The position numbers and the translations under genes are program-made. Under the pieces are notes generated by a model. It had not been told where the DNA came from, did not search any database, and saw nothing but the letters and a program-made list of their open reading frames with translations. This document shows positions 1 through 11,893 of a DNA stretch of 64,000 nucleotides, piece after piece. The DNA comes from Conchocele bisecta. Taxonomy: Eukaryota; Mollusca; Bivalvia; Lucinida; Thyasiridae. Positions within the stretch are counted from its first letter, which is position 1, and each line of letters begins with the position of its first letter. The stretch is from contig CM055274.1 of the NCBI GenBank assembly GCA_029237695.1, positions 69,368,828 through 69,432,827 of the forward strand, in the 5' to 3' direction.

Positions 1-119
1 GCCATTTTCTTGGGCGATTTCTCCTTCTTTGTGGAATTCATCGGTACTCGTTCTGGTGATGTCTGGCTATCAAAGACATCAGATAATGCTTTCATCGGAC
101 CGGCCTTCTGCTTCTTTGC
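1..119 (-). CDS. FRMPD: FRMPD-like gene, exon h (partial, runs off the window)
   Basis: The acceptor is CTCTTTTACAG just above 119; exon sequence continues past position 1. Only the frame starting at the first base stays open, and it is phase 0, as required after exon f or candidate exon g. It encodes AKKQKAGPMKALSDVFDSQT followed by a Ser/Lys-rich run ending KKEKSPKKM. It is more GC-rich than the sequence beside it. I recognise no domain. The other two frames hit stops within 15 codons. Placing it in this gene is inferred from strand, phase and the lack of any other gene between; the intron before it would be 32.4 kb, or 11.2 kb if exon g is used. Confidence 0.65.
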
Positions 120-289
120 CTGTAAAAGAGCAATCAGAATTTAATTGTTATATTATTTTATCAAGTAACACGCTTTACATTAGCCTAATACATACTGACT
201 GACAACAAATTGGCAAATACTAGACTGACTAGATATGCATATCTGGGCCGCACCGGATTTTAAACTACCTTTGCAGATGTTACATTGGT

Positions 290-532
290 TATATGTGGCT
301 GTGTCTGAAGAAATAGGGCTTATGGGATTTGGGACTAGTGTAGCTCCTGATCAAATAGCACACTCCGGTAGCCTGATAACAATCTATATTGCTTGTTAGA
401 ACAATGACAGGTGTTTCATTGATAGAATGGCGAACAGTGCAGATGCACTGTGCGGATGCACAATCTGTTCTGGATCTACACTGGTCGCAAAACCCATAAG
501 CCCTATTTCTCCAGTCACAGCCACATATGACA
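290..532. mobile_element. GTGGCTGTGACTGGAGAAA-type MITE
   Basis: ATGTGGCTGTGTCTGAAG to CTCCAGTCACAGCCACATAT ends with mirrored GGGCTTATGGG / CCCATAAGCCC segments; the interior has GATCAGGATCTGCAC-like pieces. Other copies: 2611-2815 (with 2445-2480 as a detached end), 11894-12124, 49288-49448, and fragments at 1300-1350, 42423-42482 and 52885-52983. Confidence 0.82.
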
Positions 533-667
533 TTACTGAATGACATCAGTGTTATGATACAGTGTAAACTAGCCTGTGTTCTTTTCAACAGAAACCACCA
601 TATTTCTATTCGCCATCTTGTAGCATAATTCATTAATTGATAATAGAATACCAAGCAAGTGTCTTCA

Positions 668-856
668 AAACTCCAGTTAAGGTGCGTAATTTGGAGGTAA
701 ATTTCTCATTTCTCCATCGAAAATGGCAAATTGGGAGTGCTTTAGAATCGTCTCAATGAGACGATTCTAAAGCACTCCCAACTTGCCATTTTTGATGAAG
801 AAATAACAAAATTCCACCCCAAGTTGGTCAAATTATGCACCTTAACTGGAGCTCTG
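668..856. mobile_element. CTCCAGTTAAGGTGC palindromic MITE
   Basis: Ends CTCCAGTTAAGGTGCGTAAT and ATGCACCTTAACTGGAG; the centre AGAATCGTCTCAATGAGACG mirrors itself with GGGAGTGCTTT arms. Confidence 0.88.
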
Positions 857-1157
857 GTCTTATGATAGAAAGTTATCAGCTCGGTTAGAAGCGGGTAGAA
901 TGCTAAGCAAACATGGGGTTTGTCATTGCGAAGAACGTGGACTTGTTTACGTAGCATCGTTACACTAACGTCTTTCTCTAATGTCATGTGATGTCGTTCA
1001 AACAATGAAATGTTACGGTAGTAAAACCAATTTTGAATCGGCTGTGACCCAGATACGCGTATCCATCCAATGGAAGATTGTATGTCAGTATGTATGTATC
1101 AGGCAAATGCAAATATTGTTAACTCGTTATGTTAATATAAACATGCATAGTTTTTAT

Positions 1158-1290
1158 CAACAAACACATAGTTTGGCAGCACTTTAGAGATTCTAAATGG
1201 CTGTCAAACCATGTTTATATTCAGAAAGAAGACAAAATGTAAAACAACAGCAGAGGATAATTTACGTTTCCCTCATTGTAAGGGTTAAGG
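1158..1290. mobile_element. TTTGGCAGCA-type hairpin, half copy
   Basis: TTTGGCAGCACTTTAGAG to CATTGTAAGGGTTAAG, one arm only. Confidence 0.65.
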
Positions 1291-1987
1291 TCGCAAACCC
1301 ATAAGGTCACAAAACCCATAAGCCCCATTTCTCCAGTCACAGCCACATATCAATATTTCTTGTTAGAGTGTAATACATTCACTATTCAAAATGAATTGAC
1401 CAAACAGTATAGCTGACCAAATATAATATACATGTATTGTACATTTACATCAATACATAGTAAATACATGGTTAGTGCAATTGAATATAAAATATATTCA
1501 GTTGAGCCGTATACAGATTTATTGGGCCAGCTATAGCGAGCCCCTATAAAGTTGTCAGGGCGAAACCGCAGCATTTATTCAACCCCTTTTGTTATGCTAC
1601 ATGGAGTATAAATAACAGTATTAGCTGATGTTATAAAATCCCATTACCACTAGAATTTAATTTTCAATATACATGTATACAAACTAAAATATTCACATAC
1701 CAACTGAAATATATCAAAACAAAATACATATCATTTATATCTTGGTCTTATTATTTATCCATCCAAATGATTTTATTTATGCAAAAACTTTCATGGACAA
1801 ACAAAATCAATACCGGTAGTGTGAATTTTCATCGGTAAAACAATCCTTAAAAAAATATATGCAATTTAATACTTATTATGTTGCTTTTTTTAATAACTTA
1901 CATGTAAAACATGTACTCAAAATGTACTTCATTATGTCAAGCATGATCTAGCTGAACAGTGACATGTGCTGCTATAGGGAGAAAACA

Positions 1988-2230
1988 GGGGGCCGTTTCA
2001 CTAAACTTTGTAAGACTAAAATGTTCGTAAGTGAAAAATTATGATAGTCTGTAAATTTCACATTAACAATGTTTTCTTGTAAACACTTATTGGATTTACA
2101 TTTATTGAGCATAGGCTGCATGTGCAGCCTATGCTCAATAAATTTAAATCCATCAATTGAAGTTTACAGACGATCTTAAATTTGCACTTACGAACATTTT
2201 AGTCGTACAAAGTTTAGTGGAACGGGCCCC
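1988..2230. mobile_element. GGGCCCGTTTCACTAAAC palindromic MITE, copy 1
   Basis: About 240 bp with ends GGGGCCGTTTCACTAAAC and TTTAGTGGAACGGGCCCC. The central hairpin is TTTATTGAGCATAGGCTGCA / TGCAGCCTATGCTCAATAAA. Six copies of this family occur in the window. Confidence 0.88.
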
Positions 2231-2610
2231 AGCAATGGAAATGTATGTTTACCGCATTGTAAGGAATAAAACACTTACATCATATACATGTAGTAGAGAT
2301 CCAATTTTTCTTAGAATTCCCATTATGCAAATGTATCTTTATTCATGTGGTGCTGTACAAATAGTATCTGTCTATGATGTATCACACTAGATCTGCATTT
2401 GTTTCTTAATCCAGTTACTGCTATCAATGATCAAGATTATATGTGGTTGTGACTGGATAAATATGGCTTATGGGATTTGTGACCAGTGTAGTTTGTTTGT
2501 TTGTTTGTCTGTTGGGGCTTAACGGCCTATCAACAGCTAAGGTCATTTAAGGCTGGGTCAATGGGTTTAGTACTAAATCCCATATATTACATGTTTAAGT
2601 ACATGTACAA

Positions 2611-2815
2611 ATGGGACCAGTGTAGATCCTGATCAAATAGCACACTCCTCTAGCCTGATAGCAATCAATATTTCTTGTTAGAAGCATGACAGGTGTTTCA
2701 TTGATAGAATGGCCAACAGTGCAGATCCTGATCAGACTGTGCGGATGCACAGGCTGATCTGTGTATACACTGGTCGCAAAACCTATAAGTCCCATTTCTC
2801 CAGTCACAGCCACAT
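2611..2815. mobile_element. GTGGCTGTGACTGGAGAAA-type MITE, interrupted copy
   Basis: The left end lies at 2440-2485 and is separated from the body by a piece of the TTTGTTTGTTTATTGGTG SINE-like repeat (2489-2610), which therefore inserted later. Confidence 0.75.
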
Positions 2816-4644
2816 ATATTTATAATGTACATATAAATGGTAATAGACCATGGTAAATGTTCAGAGAAAATGAAGAAATGTACACTCCATTTTCACAGAA
2901 CTGTTGTTATTTTTGTTTTGCAATTAATATTCATGAAACTCACACACAAGGAGTGTTTCCCCCTGTGATGAATGACAGAAGTATGTCAAAACATGTATGA
3001 ACTCAATTAACAACAAAGCAACACAAACACCACACAAAAACTTAGCAACTAAGTATAGTAAATGTGTCAAAGAATTAGAAAGCCTAACAAAATTGCAAAC
3101 AATTCTTGGACTATTGAAGTCCAAAATATGTTTCTGCATGCATATCCAACTGAACACAAACAGGTTATTTTAAACACTGCAAATACACATGTAAATTGAA
3201 ATAATCCAAAGGACTTCAATAATTACAGTAGTTGAATATTCTTCTACATAATAATCAGAGCAGGCAGATGGAGAGAATGAACTATGATATATGATGATGC
3301 TTACATATACAGGTATATGAATACAACCTTTTGAGAACAAATTATAATTATTTTCTGCAAAAACACATAATAATATAAAAACAACTTGTATTATTGTAGT
3401 TCAGCTAACATTGCAATGATACTATATAGCTAGTAAGTGGAGCCACAATGGGACTAACTTACCAAGACAAGCCTGAGAATCTACATGAACAACAAGAGTA
3501 CTGAAGGACACAATATACACATGTGGCATAGTCAGTAAACAAGGGGAGATGTAACAGAATATCTACACAAGGAAAAGCTGTGCCCATCCGCTGCTTGCCC
3601 ATACAATGTGAATACACAATATGTCCCATTTTTCAAATGATCATGGTAAAAATTTAACAAGACTGAGTCTAGTATTGTCAGGTCATAACTAAACTAAATT
3701 AATTAGACCAGCATACAAATCTACAAAATGCATTAAATATTAAATAATTAAAATTAAAAAGCGCTGTTATATGCATGCACATGAAGATGTCAAGACAATA
3801 CTACATGTATATTACATCTAAAAAACATTCTATTCTTATTTCCCTCTTAAAGTATATTATTGTTTTAAAATAATGTCAAAGAAAAGATTTTTAAAAAGTG
3901 CATTTTGCTATCAGTAAACAACTTTGCTATTTATAAAACAAAATATATTTTCAAATGTAGTGCAAAAAAGCAACAAATGTGACAGTGGGCAGCTGCAGTG
4001 TGTGTCACAGGCTGACTGTTCAATTGAACCCAGTTTTCATCTGATCTGGTCTCATAGTGGTAAACTTACAGTATTTCCCACAGCCTGACAAACAAGAGCA
4101 ATTGCTTGCCCATATAATGTGAATACGTCCAAATTTTCAAATGATCGTATTAAAAATGAAACAAGAATCGGTCTAGTATTGTCAGGTCATAACGAAACAA
4201 AACAAATAGCAAGGGCATCATTGTGACTAAGCTGAGCAGTTTGGAGGATGGAAAATATTCAGTGAATATGCTTGATAGAGGGAAGGAATATTATGGTAAG
4301 GGGAAGAAGCCCATTGCAGTGGTGAATATGCATTCTCGACAAAATATATTTTGAAAGCCTATGAAAATCTCTCTCCAAGCTTTTTGTTAAACCTGATTTA
4401 TAATCATACAGCGGATAACAATAATGAATTGAATATCAGACGAATTAACCCTTTCAACCCCATGACCATAAAGCCAACATGCGCAAACACTGTAGATCCA
4501 GATGAGCAGGCCCCTGATGAGTCATCTGTCAATTTGTCAGCATTGGCCAATACTAAACAACAATCTAATTTTCTCATTTTTGGAATAATCCAAAAGTTAG
4601 CATGGAAAAAAACAATGTTGGATATTTAGGGAGGGGTGTAATGG

Positions 4645-4815
4645 TTAACCCTTAGACTGCTATCTTATTTTTTTTGTTGTCTGCTGTTATTTTCTATTTT
4701 CCATTTTTATCATCAAAAACATGTGCTGTCAAAACATGTTTTTATTGAGAAATAAGGCAAGATATAAAAACAACAGGAGACTACAATTGTTGTGAGTAGC
4801 GGTGTAAGGGTTAAG
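4645..4815. mobile_element. TTTGGCAGCA-type hairpin MITE, centre deleted
   Basis: AACCCTTAGACTGC to GTGTAAGGGTTAA. The central hairpin is missing (CATGTGCTGTCAAAACATG remains). Confidence 0.72.
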
Positions 4816-5978
4816 GATGACACGATGACTGACATGTGACCAGTGTGGCAAGACTGTAATGTAGTATATCTACACTGGAGTGGTGTGGTATATGTATAAG
4901 TTAAATCGCTGTTCGTCCGCATGTACGAGAAGATCATCCGCGAGCTTTAGCGAGTGGAATATCGATCGTACATGCGGACAAACGTGATCTAACTGTGTTA
5001 TCACATCCTCATGTACATAACTTGCACACGAGCTGTGTTAATACAGAAACAAAACACCCGGGAATGTGTCAAATATGTGATAACACCATTTTGTAAAACA
5101 ATTAGCATATACAAATTTACACTATACATGTAGCTCACTGCAAAATACATCTTCAAACCAAACATACCTGCATGCATTTGGTTGCTATAGAAACAAGATT
5201 AAAATATGTCAAACTTGATCAATTACAGGATCGTCACAAACAATATTTTACAAAAAAACAAAGCAAATCAAACGCAAAATATAGCCAAGAATTGTTTGAA
5301 AATTAATTTCTGAAGTAAAGGCAGTTGTCTACCGATTCAGAGGGAGAAAATGATTTGATTGGTCAAAGGAAACACATCATTGTAACGTTATTGACACTCT
5401 ACAGAACCAAGTGGTGTAAGTTACCGTTATATTTGTGTAAACTATCAAGTTCAAAGGGGGGGGGGGGTGTGGTTCAGCCACGGAGTTTACATATATCACA
5501 GTTTACCACCAGTTGGAGTCTGAATTTAATTTAAATGCTGTAAAACACAGGAAAGTGCATTTCTGGACATCTAGATTTCAAAATTTGTCCTCCGACCTGG
5601 ACCCCCCGAGCATACTCGCTTCACTCCGTCAGCCACGGAGTTTACATAGATCACGGTTTACCACCAAAATTTAAATGCTGTAAAACACAGGAAAGTACAT
5701 TTCTGGATATCTAGATTTCAAAATTTGTCCTGGGACCTGGACCCCCCTTGCATACTCGCTTCACTCTTTGGAGCTCGAAAATAGGACAACACCCCCACCC
5801 CCCCCGCCGTCCCCCAAATGCTGGATCCGCCCCTGAAATGTGGAAATTGTTGATCATATGATTTTTGTAATATCATTTAATATATGTATGTGTACATGTA
5901 GAAATATTCAACCAGTTCAGAATGCTAACAAACTGTGGCATTTAGAACTGTTTCTTAGTTCAAATGTATTTTATATAT

Positions 5979-6767
5979 TAGGCCACATAAAATTAATTTA
6001 TTGATTATCATCCCCGCCCGCACCTCAAAATATATTCCGCCCCGTTTTTTTATTGCGCCTGTTCAAAAAATCGTCGTATTGTCAGCGAATTATACAGGTC
6101 CCAATGTTTCTCACGCAGGCGCTTTGTGGTAATAAATATAGTATGTAAATAAAGCGTCGGCATGCGTGCATTCTGCCATCATTTTCTGCGCTGCTAGTTT
6201 CGTTTTCTGCAGTAAAATTTCACAATCTTATAGCTATGTTTGTCGTAGTCAAATACAAAGACCACAAAGACTGGATTGGTGTAAAGGCCGGTGCTGACTC
6301 GACTGCGGTTCTCTGATTTGTATAATGATTTTGTAAATGGATCGTTGCCCAGGTGCCCGTTAGCGGACGATACCATTAATCGGACGAATGTCTCGGCATA
6401 CAAAAAAGACAACTTGACACGAATTACTTCAAACGTTAAATTATGTGACGCAAATGACTGCTTAGGACGCTTTGTGGAATTTACTGATCAAAAAGATGAC
6501 AAATCAGTTCAGGAAGACGCGTGCCAGATTCTAATGTCAGCTTGCAACACAGCAAAGCATTGACCGAATTTTGCAGGAAAGTAGATACATGGCTAGCAAC
6601 ACTTCAATATAACAACGATAGTACAAAACGGATTTGTATACTTGAAAATCTAGCCCTTAATTGTCTCTTCCTGGTATTGCCTGAAACTTAAAAATAAAAA
6701 CCGCCCCCCCGCCCCATTTTTTCACAAAATTCGGATGATAATCAATAAATTAATTTTATGTGGCCTA
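5979..6767. mobile_element. 790-bp inverted-repeat DNA transposon, non-autonomous
   Basis: The ends TTAGGCCACATAAAATTAAT and their reverse complement match over about 38 bp (5979-6016 and 6730-6767). The interior has opposite-strand frames of 72 and 90 codons with no recognised domain. I could not settle the target duplication; the outermost TTA/TAA may be part of the repeat. Confidence 0.75.
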
Positions 6768-7199
6768 AGGAAGCAGAAAGAACACACTACATCACATATA
6801 GGATACATATGAGATGAGCTGCAGGCTGACAAACAGATCAGCTAAACTTCCAAGTAGAAATACGTAAGAAAAGAACATAAACCACTGGCAGACATGGCAA
6901 CAGAAATGTGCATTTGTTTTTCTTGATTCGATGAAAATGTTTTTTTAATCCTGTTTACAAACATTAGTAGGTTTTTGACAGATTTGGGCTTATGTGGGCC
7001 ACTGGCTGAGAAAATGAACCTTACAATATTTTAATTTTAACCCCAGATCAGTCTGTTTAATAGTGTTTAATAGTGTTTAATAGTGTTTAAATGCCTGTCA
7101 ACAGGTAAAGGGGCATATCAGGATTTTTTTTAAAAATAGTATAAAGTTGTCAGAAGACATAAAAGCGCGCCTGGTGGTGCTTTAGTTTAACGAATACCA

Positions 7200-7760
7200 A
7201 GAAGCTGTGTAAAAGTAAACAGAAATTAAAAGAAAGTCCCCCAATGTTAAGTTTGCAAAAGAGCTAAGATTGCGACCTTGACCTTGGGGTTAGTGGGGGT
7301 CTGAGGGTCATGGATTTGGCAGGGCATGAATGAGAACCATTAGAGGAAGGCATTTATGAAATAACAAGAAGTAGGGTGAAAGGAAACAGAAATTATAACA
7401 AATTCCCCCGAACCTTAAATTTACGAAAGCACTAAGACTACCTTGGGAGTTAGTAGGGGTCCGAGCGTCGTGGATTTGTCACAGCATGATAGAGAATCAT
7501 TAGAGAAAGGCATGTGTGAAATAGCAAAACGTTTGGTGAAAGGAAACAGAAATTATAATAAATTTCCCCCAATGTTAAGTTTATGAAAGCACTAATACTG
7601 TGACCTTGACCTTGGGGTTAATGGGGGTCTGAGCATCTTGGATTTGTCACAGCATGATAGAGAATCATTAGAGAAAGGCATGTGTCAACTATCAAAAGGT
7701 TTGGTGAAAGGAAACAGAAACTATAACAAATTTCCCCCAACATTAAGTTTTCGAATTTGT
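7200..7760. repeat. About 150-bp tandem repeats with GTGACCTTGACCTTGG
   Basis: Three to four diverged units: GGTGAAAGGAAACAGAAATT, CCCCAATGTTAAGTTT, TGACCTTGACCTTGGGG, TCATTAGAGAAAGGCATG. Related units lie at 36900-37560. Confidence 0.8.
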
Positions 7761-8538
7761 GAAGACGGACAGACGGACGGTAAGACGGACATAAATATCC
7801 GGATAGGTACATAAATATCGGATTTCCTATCTTCGTTTGTACTCTGACATTCAAGAAAGCCAAAAAATGTACCTGAGGGCCAAACCAGGGATATCAGGAT
7901 TGTGGTACTCCTTTCAATACTATACAATGTCATTCTCAATGTTTGTTAAAATGTGCAGATCCAGATGAGCTAGGTCGCAACGAGCCATCTCACCAAGACC
8001 TCCACTCTTTGGTAATTACTTTTTTCTGAATTTTTCCAAAATTACCACTTTATATTTCTGCTAAATGGAAGTCTGAAAATAAACATAAAAGTGACCCAGG
8101 GGTAAAAGGGTTAAATTACCCCTCACAGGCAGCCAACCCGCCTCCTGCTCTCCTACCACGGTGGCGAACACATACGTGTGGTAATCCATTAAAGATGGGA
8201 TACTATTATAGTAGTATGATACTTTTATGAGAACAAAATCTATTTCATCTCGAAATGTTGTTACCATTCGTTTGAACCGTCTCGACGAGTGGTAACAAAA
8301 TATACATTCATGGAGAAATAAACAAAATAATGAGATTTATATTTTTAAATTATCGTATCCTTAGACTGAAATGGGTTAATAAGACATCAACTATTGACCC
8401 ACTTCATGCCAGGTACCCATTCGCAGGTATCTAAATTTATACACATTTTTCCTAATTTCTCAATGAAAGTACCGGTATATGTTGTTACCACTCATTTGAA
8501 CCACCTCGGCGAGACTGTTCAAATGAAGTGAGTTAATA

Positions 8539-8870
8539 CCCTTTCATCCCTAAATACCTGGCATTGATAGTTCCATGCTGATTTCTAGACTATTCCATTA
8601 ATCAGATACTGACAAAAAAGTGAAAGTGAAAGAGTTGAAGGTCCCTGCAGCAGCTAAGGTAGAGATGTAGAGACGGCAGCTCGCTTTCACGTCTCATCAG
8701 AAAGACCAGTGGTATGGAATTACAATGGAATGTATTTAGGGAGGGGATTGAACGATATTGACAAACACTGCAGATCCTGATGAGACGGCTTGTTACAAGC
8801 CGTCTCATCTGGATCTACAGTTTTTGAAAACATTAGCTTTATTATGGTCTGCAGGGTTGAAAGGGTTAAC
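8539..8870. mobile_element. GAGACGGCTCGTAACGAGCC hairpin repeat, long copy
   Basis: CCCTTTCATCCCTAAATACC at the left, the centre GATGAGACGGCTTGTTACAA at 8775-8800, and GTTGAAAGGGTT at the right. Confidence 0.8.
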
Positions 8871-9741
8871 AAATAATAGCGCAAAGTCAAATATATATAG
8901 ACAAACATAGTAGGAGACAGACAGTATGGATTGGATACATATTGTACACATTTCCGCATGCGCTGATTCGCAATATTATATACACCTCCAGTAGTAACCA
9001 GGATGAGCACAAAGCAACCGCCTCATCTGCCATTTTGCCAAACTTAAGAATTAAACAAAGCCCCGGTGCGGTGGCGGGGATAATGCTCCCAGACCCCCAT
9101 ATCAGGACTTGGTTCGCCTGTCTGGTGTTTACCTCTGGTTACGGACCGGATCTCATCACCATATAACATTCGGACGATGCATCAAATACATGCACATGCA
9201 TGAACACAAGCACAAACACACAGCCACATGCTTGCTCAAACAAAACAATATGCAAAACATGGGCCAGTAATGCAATGACACAACAACTTGGCTACATAAC
9301 AAGGACATAACACAGCTGATAAATAAATAACATAATTATGGTTGACAATCACAGGCATGCATCAAGCATTAAACCACTGCACCCACATTTGATAAAATAC
9401 TCAAGATCATTTCAGCGACTCAATATACTGTAGATCATGTAATCACAGTGACTGACTGACTGATTCATTGATTGATTGCAGTTTTACATCCATTTAACAA
9501 AAAAATGATATACAGACGGGAATGTACATGTAGGGTAGTACTGTACATGCAGCAGTGAAAAGTGTGTGGGATCACATGTTTCAGAACGCAATCTTTCTAA
9601 TGGAATGACATATTTGTATGAAATATACCGCAGCAAATGCAGTACATATCGCCCTTTAATCACAAAATTCTGTCGTTTTGATACCGTAAATACAAGAATT
9701 CCGCCACGGAAGCGGTGTTGTGCCTGCCGAGGCATTTGACT

Positions 9742-10110
9742 GTGAACATTACAAGTAAATAAATGACCTTGACCTTGAGAATTTGGATATGGGGGTGTGC
9801 GTAATGAAGCATCATCCATAGACAAACATTGATGTGAAATATTATCAAAGTCTGGCAAGGGGTTAAAGAGATATTGTGAAAAAGCAATAAGTTTAACGCA
9901 TTTCTGTTACAAAACCGGTGAACATTACAAGTAAATATATGACCTTGACCTTCAGAATTTGGATATGGGGGTGTGCGTAATGAAGCATCATCCATAGACA
10001 AACATTGATGTGAAATATTATCAAAGTCTGGCAAGGGGTTAAAGAGATATTGTGAAAAAACAATAACTTTAATGCATTTCTGTTACAAAACCGGTGAACA
10101 TTTCAAGTAA
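9742..10110. repeat. 176-bp direct duplication
   Basis: GTGAACATTACAAGTAAATA starts at 9742 and again at 9919, with a third start at 10093 that stops soon. Each unit contains TGACCTTGACCTT and GGATATGGGGGTGTGCG. Identical 56-codon frames in the two units are a by-product. Confidence 0.88.
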
Positions 10111-10347
10111 ATAAATGGCAGGCGCGACAAAAAACCAGAGAATCTGAATGCAAGAAATAAACGGTACCCATAAAACACATATGCAATCGTATCATCAAAA
10201 TCCGTCCGTTTGTTAGGAAGAATTTAAAGAAAATCTACTGTAAAAATGACGTCACAGATTACGTCACGTCGGAAAATCGGATTTGGAAACCACGTGATCA
10301 CGCACCTTGATTGAAGTTGCAATAGAAACCTTCAGCACTGAACAACA

Positions 10348-10589
10348 GGGGCCCGTTTCACTAAACTTCTTACGACTAAAATGTTAGTAATTGCAAAATT
10401 ATAGTCTGTAAATTTCACATTAGCAATATTTTCTTGTAAACAATTATTGGATTTACATTTATTGAGCAATTAGGCTGCATATGCAGCCTATGCTCAATAA
10501 ATGTAAATCCATCAATTCAAATTTCCAGACGATCCTAAATTTGCACTTACGAACTTCTTAGTTGTACGAAGCTTAGTGAAACGGGCCCC
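10348..10589. mobile_element. GGGCCCGTTTCACTAAAC palindromic MITE, copy 2
   Basis: Full length, with the same ends and the central CAGCCTATGCTCAATAAATG hairpin; the best preserved termini of the six copies. Confidence 0.88.
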
Positions 10590-10707
10590 AGAACCCTGAT
10601 CTGAGGTGCCATACACGGTCCCACTGGTGCGAGTCACCATTATGGTATGAATCCTTAAGGATAGATTCACTGTTAAGATATGATATATGATATATGACAC
10701 TTCATTC

Positions 10708-11063
10708 AGAGCTCCGGATAAGGTGCATATTGGCGTATTTTACGCACTTATTTTAGCAGGATACGCATTGATTATCAAGTTATTAAGTGGGAGTACAAAA
10801 TACTAACAGCAATGTGAAAATATGTATCGATTTTCAAATTGAGTAGTGAAAATACTGTAATAAAGTTGAAAATTTACTTAGTTGAGCTGCAAAAAGCAAA
10901 CAGCAGCTGAAATAAGTGAATTTAAAAAAAAAAATTATCCTTTGTTCCTTATTTAATAAGGAAGAAAATAAATAATACATTTGTAAAAGAAAAATGCGTA
11001 TTGAATTCAGTTGAAATCTGGGCGTATAATACTCTTTAGATACAAAACTTATCTGGAGCTCTG
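10708..11063. mobile_element. Element with GAGCTCCGGATAAGG ends
   Basis: AGAGCTCCGGATAAGG at the left and CTTATCTGGAGCTCTG at the right, about 355 bp, AT-rich interior without a clear hairpin centre. Confidence 0.65.
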
Positions 11064-11332
11064 TTCATTGCAATAATGAGGCAAGCCATGTGATTTTTGT
11101 AACATGTGCGATACCTCATGAAAAATATTTATAAAATTTACAAAATGTGCTGAGTACCGTAAATTCTATGTAAATTTCGTCACCTATCACGTCATTTACC
11201 GAAAATATCACAGTTTCTGTCAATATATTTCATGAAAAATTGCCAATGACATGGCATGTCTGAAATGATCTGGAGAAATGTTAGAGATATGGTAATACAC
11301 ATCCGCCATGCAAGTAACAAGCTCGGTATTAC

Positions 11333-11740
11333 CTCCCCTTCATCAGCAGGGGGCACGGGGGTGGGTGGTTTTGGCACAGGAATTGGTGGTTTGTTCGATG
11401 TAATTGCCGGCTTCAACGCAGCAATTGTCGATTTTGATGCAGCAACTGCTGGTTTTGTTGTAGCAACTGCTCGTTTTGTTGAAGCAACTGCTCGTTTTGT
11501 TGTAGCAACTGCTCGTTTTGTTGTAGCAACTGCTGGTTTTGATGCAGTAATTGCCGGTTTTGTTGTAGCAACTGCTGGTTTTGATGCAGTAATTGCTGGT
11601 TTTGTTGTAACAATCGCAGGTTTGGGCGACACTATTGCCGGTTTTGATACTATTGTTGGTTCAGGTGATACTATAGCTGGTTTGGGTGATACTATAGCTG
11701 GTTTGGGTGACGGAATTGGCCTTTTGGGTGCAGGTCTCTC
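11333..11740 (-). CDS. Candidate FRMPD-like exon g: tandem-repeat KPAVATT-type sequence
   Basis: A 408-nt open stretch bounded by TTTCCAG (exon from 11740) and GAG|GTAATA (last base 11333). It is exactly 136 codons, phase 0 on both sides, so it fits between exon f (ends phase 0) and the edge exon (starts phase 0). It would encode ERPAPKRPIPSPKP, about a dozen short repeats of the kind KPAIVSP, KPAVATT and KPAITAS, then KPPIPVPKPPTPVPPADEGE. The DNA is a 21-bp tandem repeat, so all frames are open almost throughout and openness alone proves nothing. The support comes from the splice sites and phase fit, and from the Pro-rich end lying outside the pure repeat. It may be an optional exon or only an intronic minisatellite. 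Confidence 0.45.
11430..11640. repeat. 21-bp tandem repeat inside candidate exon g
   Basis: GTTTTGTTGTAGCAACTGCTC-like units, about ten, with CGTTTT or GGTTTT and GATGCAG variants. The period is a multiple of three, which keeps frames open on both strands. Confidence 0.88.
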
Positions 11741-11893
11741 CTGGAAACATGGAATCGGCATTTATCAGGCGTGAAGTCTTGCACGGACCAAATACATGCT
11801 GACTAATAACAGATAACTGCACATACATGTATCTAACGGTAATGATACTGATATCATGGTCACTCCATAATCAAAACTACTTTCACTGACATT

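Larger units (their letters stand above)
120..11332 (-). other. Intron between candidate exon g and exon h
   Basis: Non-coding. It holds MITE copies listed separately, a 790-bp inverted-repeat element at 6.0-6.8 kb, about 150-bp tandem repeats with TGACCTTGACCTTG at 7.2-7.75 kb and a duplication of about 176 bp at 9.7-10.1 kb. Stretches 860-1160, 1360-1980, 2820-4440, 4820-5400 and 9180-9450 are AT-rich; I see nothing in them beyond scattered half-copies of hairpin repeats. A pair of imperfect direct repeats of about 130 bp (5470-5590 and 5625-5760) share a segment with GACCTGGACCCCCC. If exon g is not used, the intron runs from 120 to 32543. Confidence 0.6.

Noticed and set aside
289..654. 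121-codon minus-strand frame
   Set aside because: It lies mostly over the GTGGCTGTGACTGGAGAAA-type MITE; no splice support and no known domain.
6291..6563. Plus-strand frame starting MLTRLRFSDLYNDF
   Set aside because: Inside the 790-bp inverted-repeat element and overlapped by an opposite frame; no recognised transposase motif. Possibly a remnant, but I cannot support it.
9484..10034. Two overlapping 124-codon minus-strand frames with identical starts MPDFDNISHQCLSMDD
   Set aside because: They are the two units of a 176-bp tandem duplication; the shared peptide follows from the DNA repeat and stops soon after.
11413..11613. Minus-strand frame reading QQNQQLLHQNQQLL, prion-like
   Set aside because: It is the alternate frame of the 21-bp repeat. 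The frame with splice sites and matching phase is the KPAVATT one. The plus-strand 172-codon frame is rejected for the same reason.
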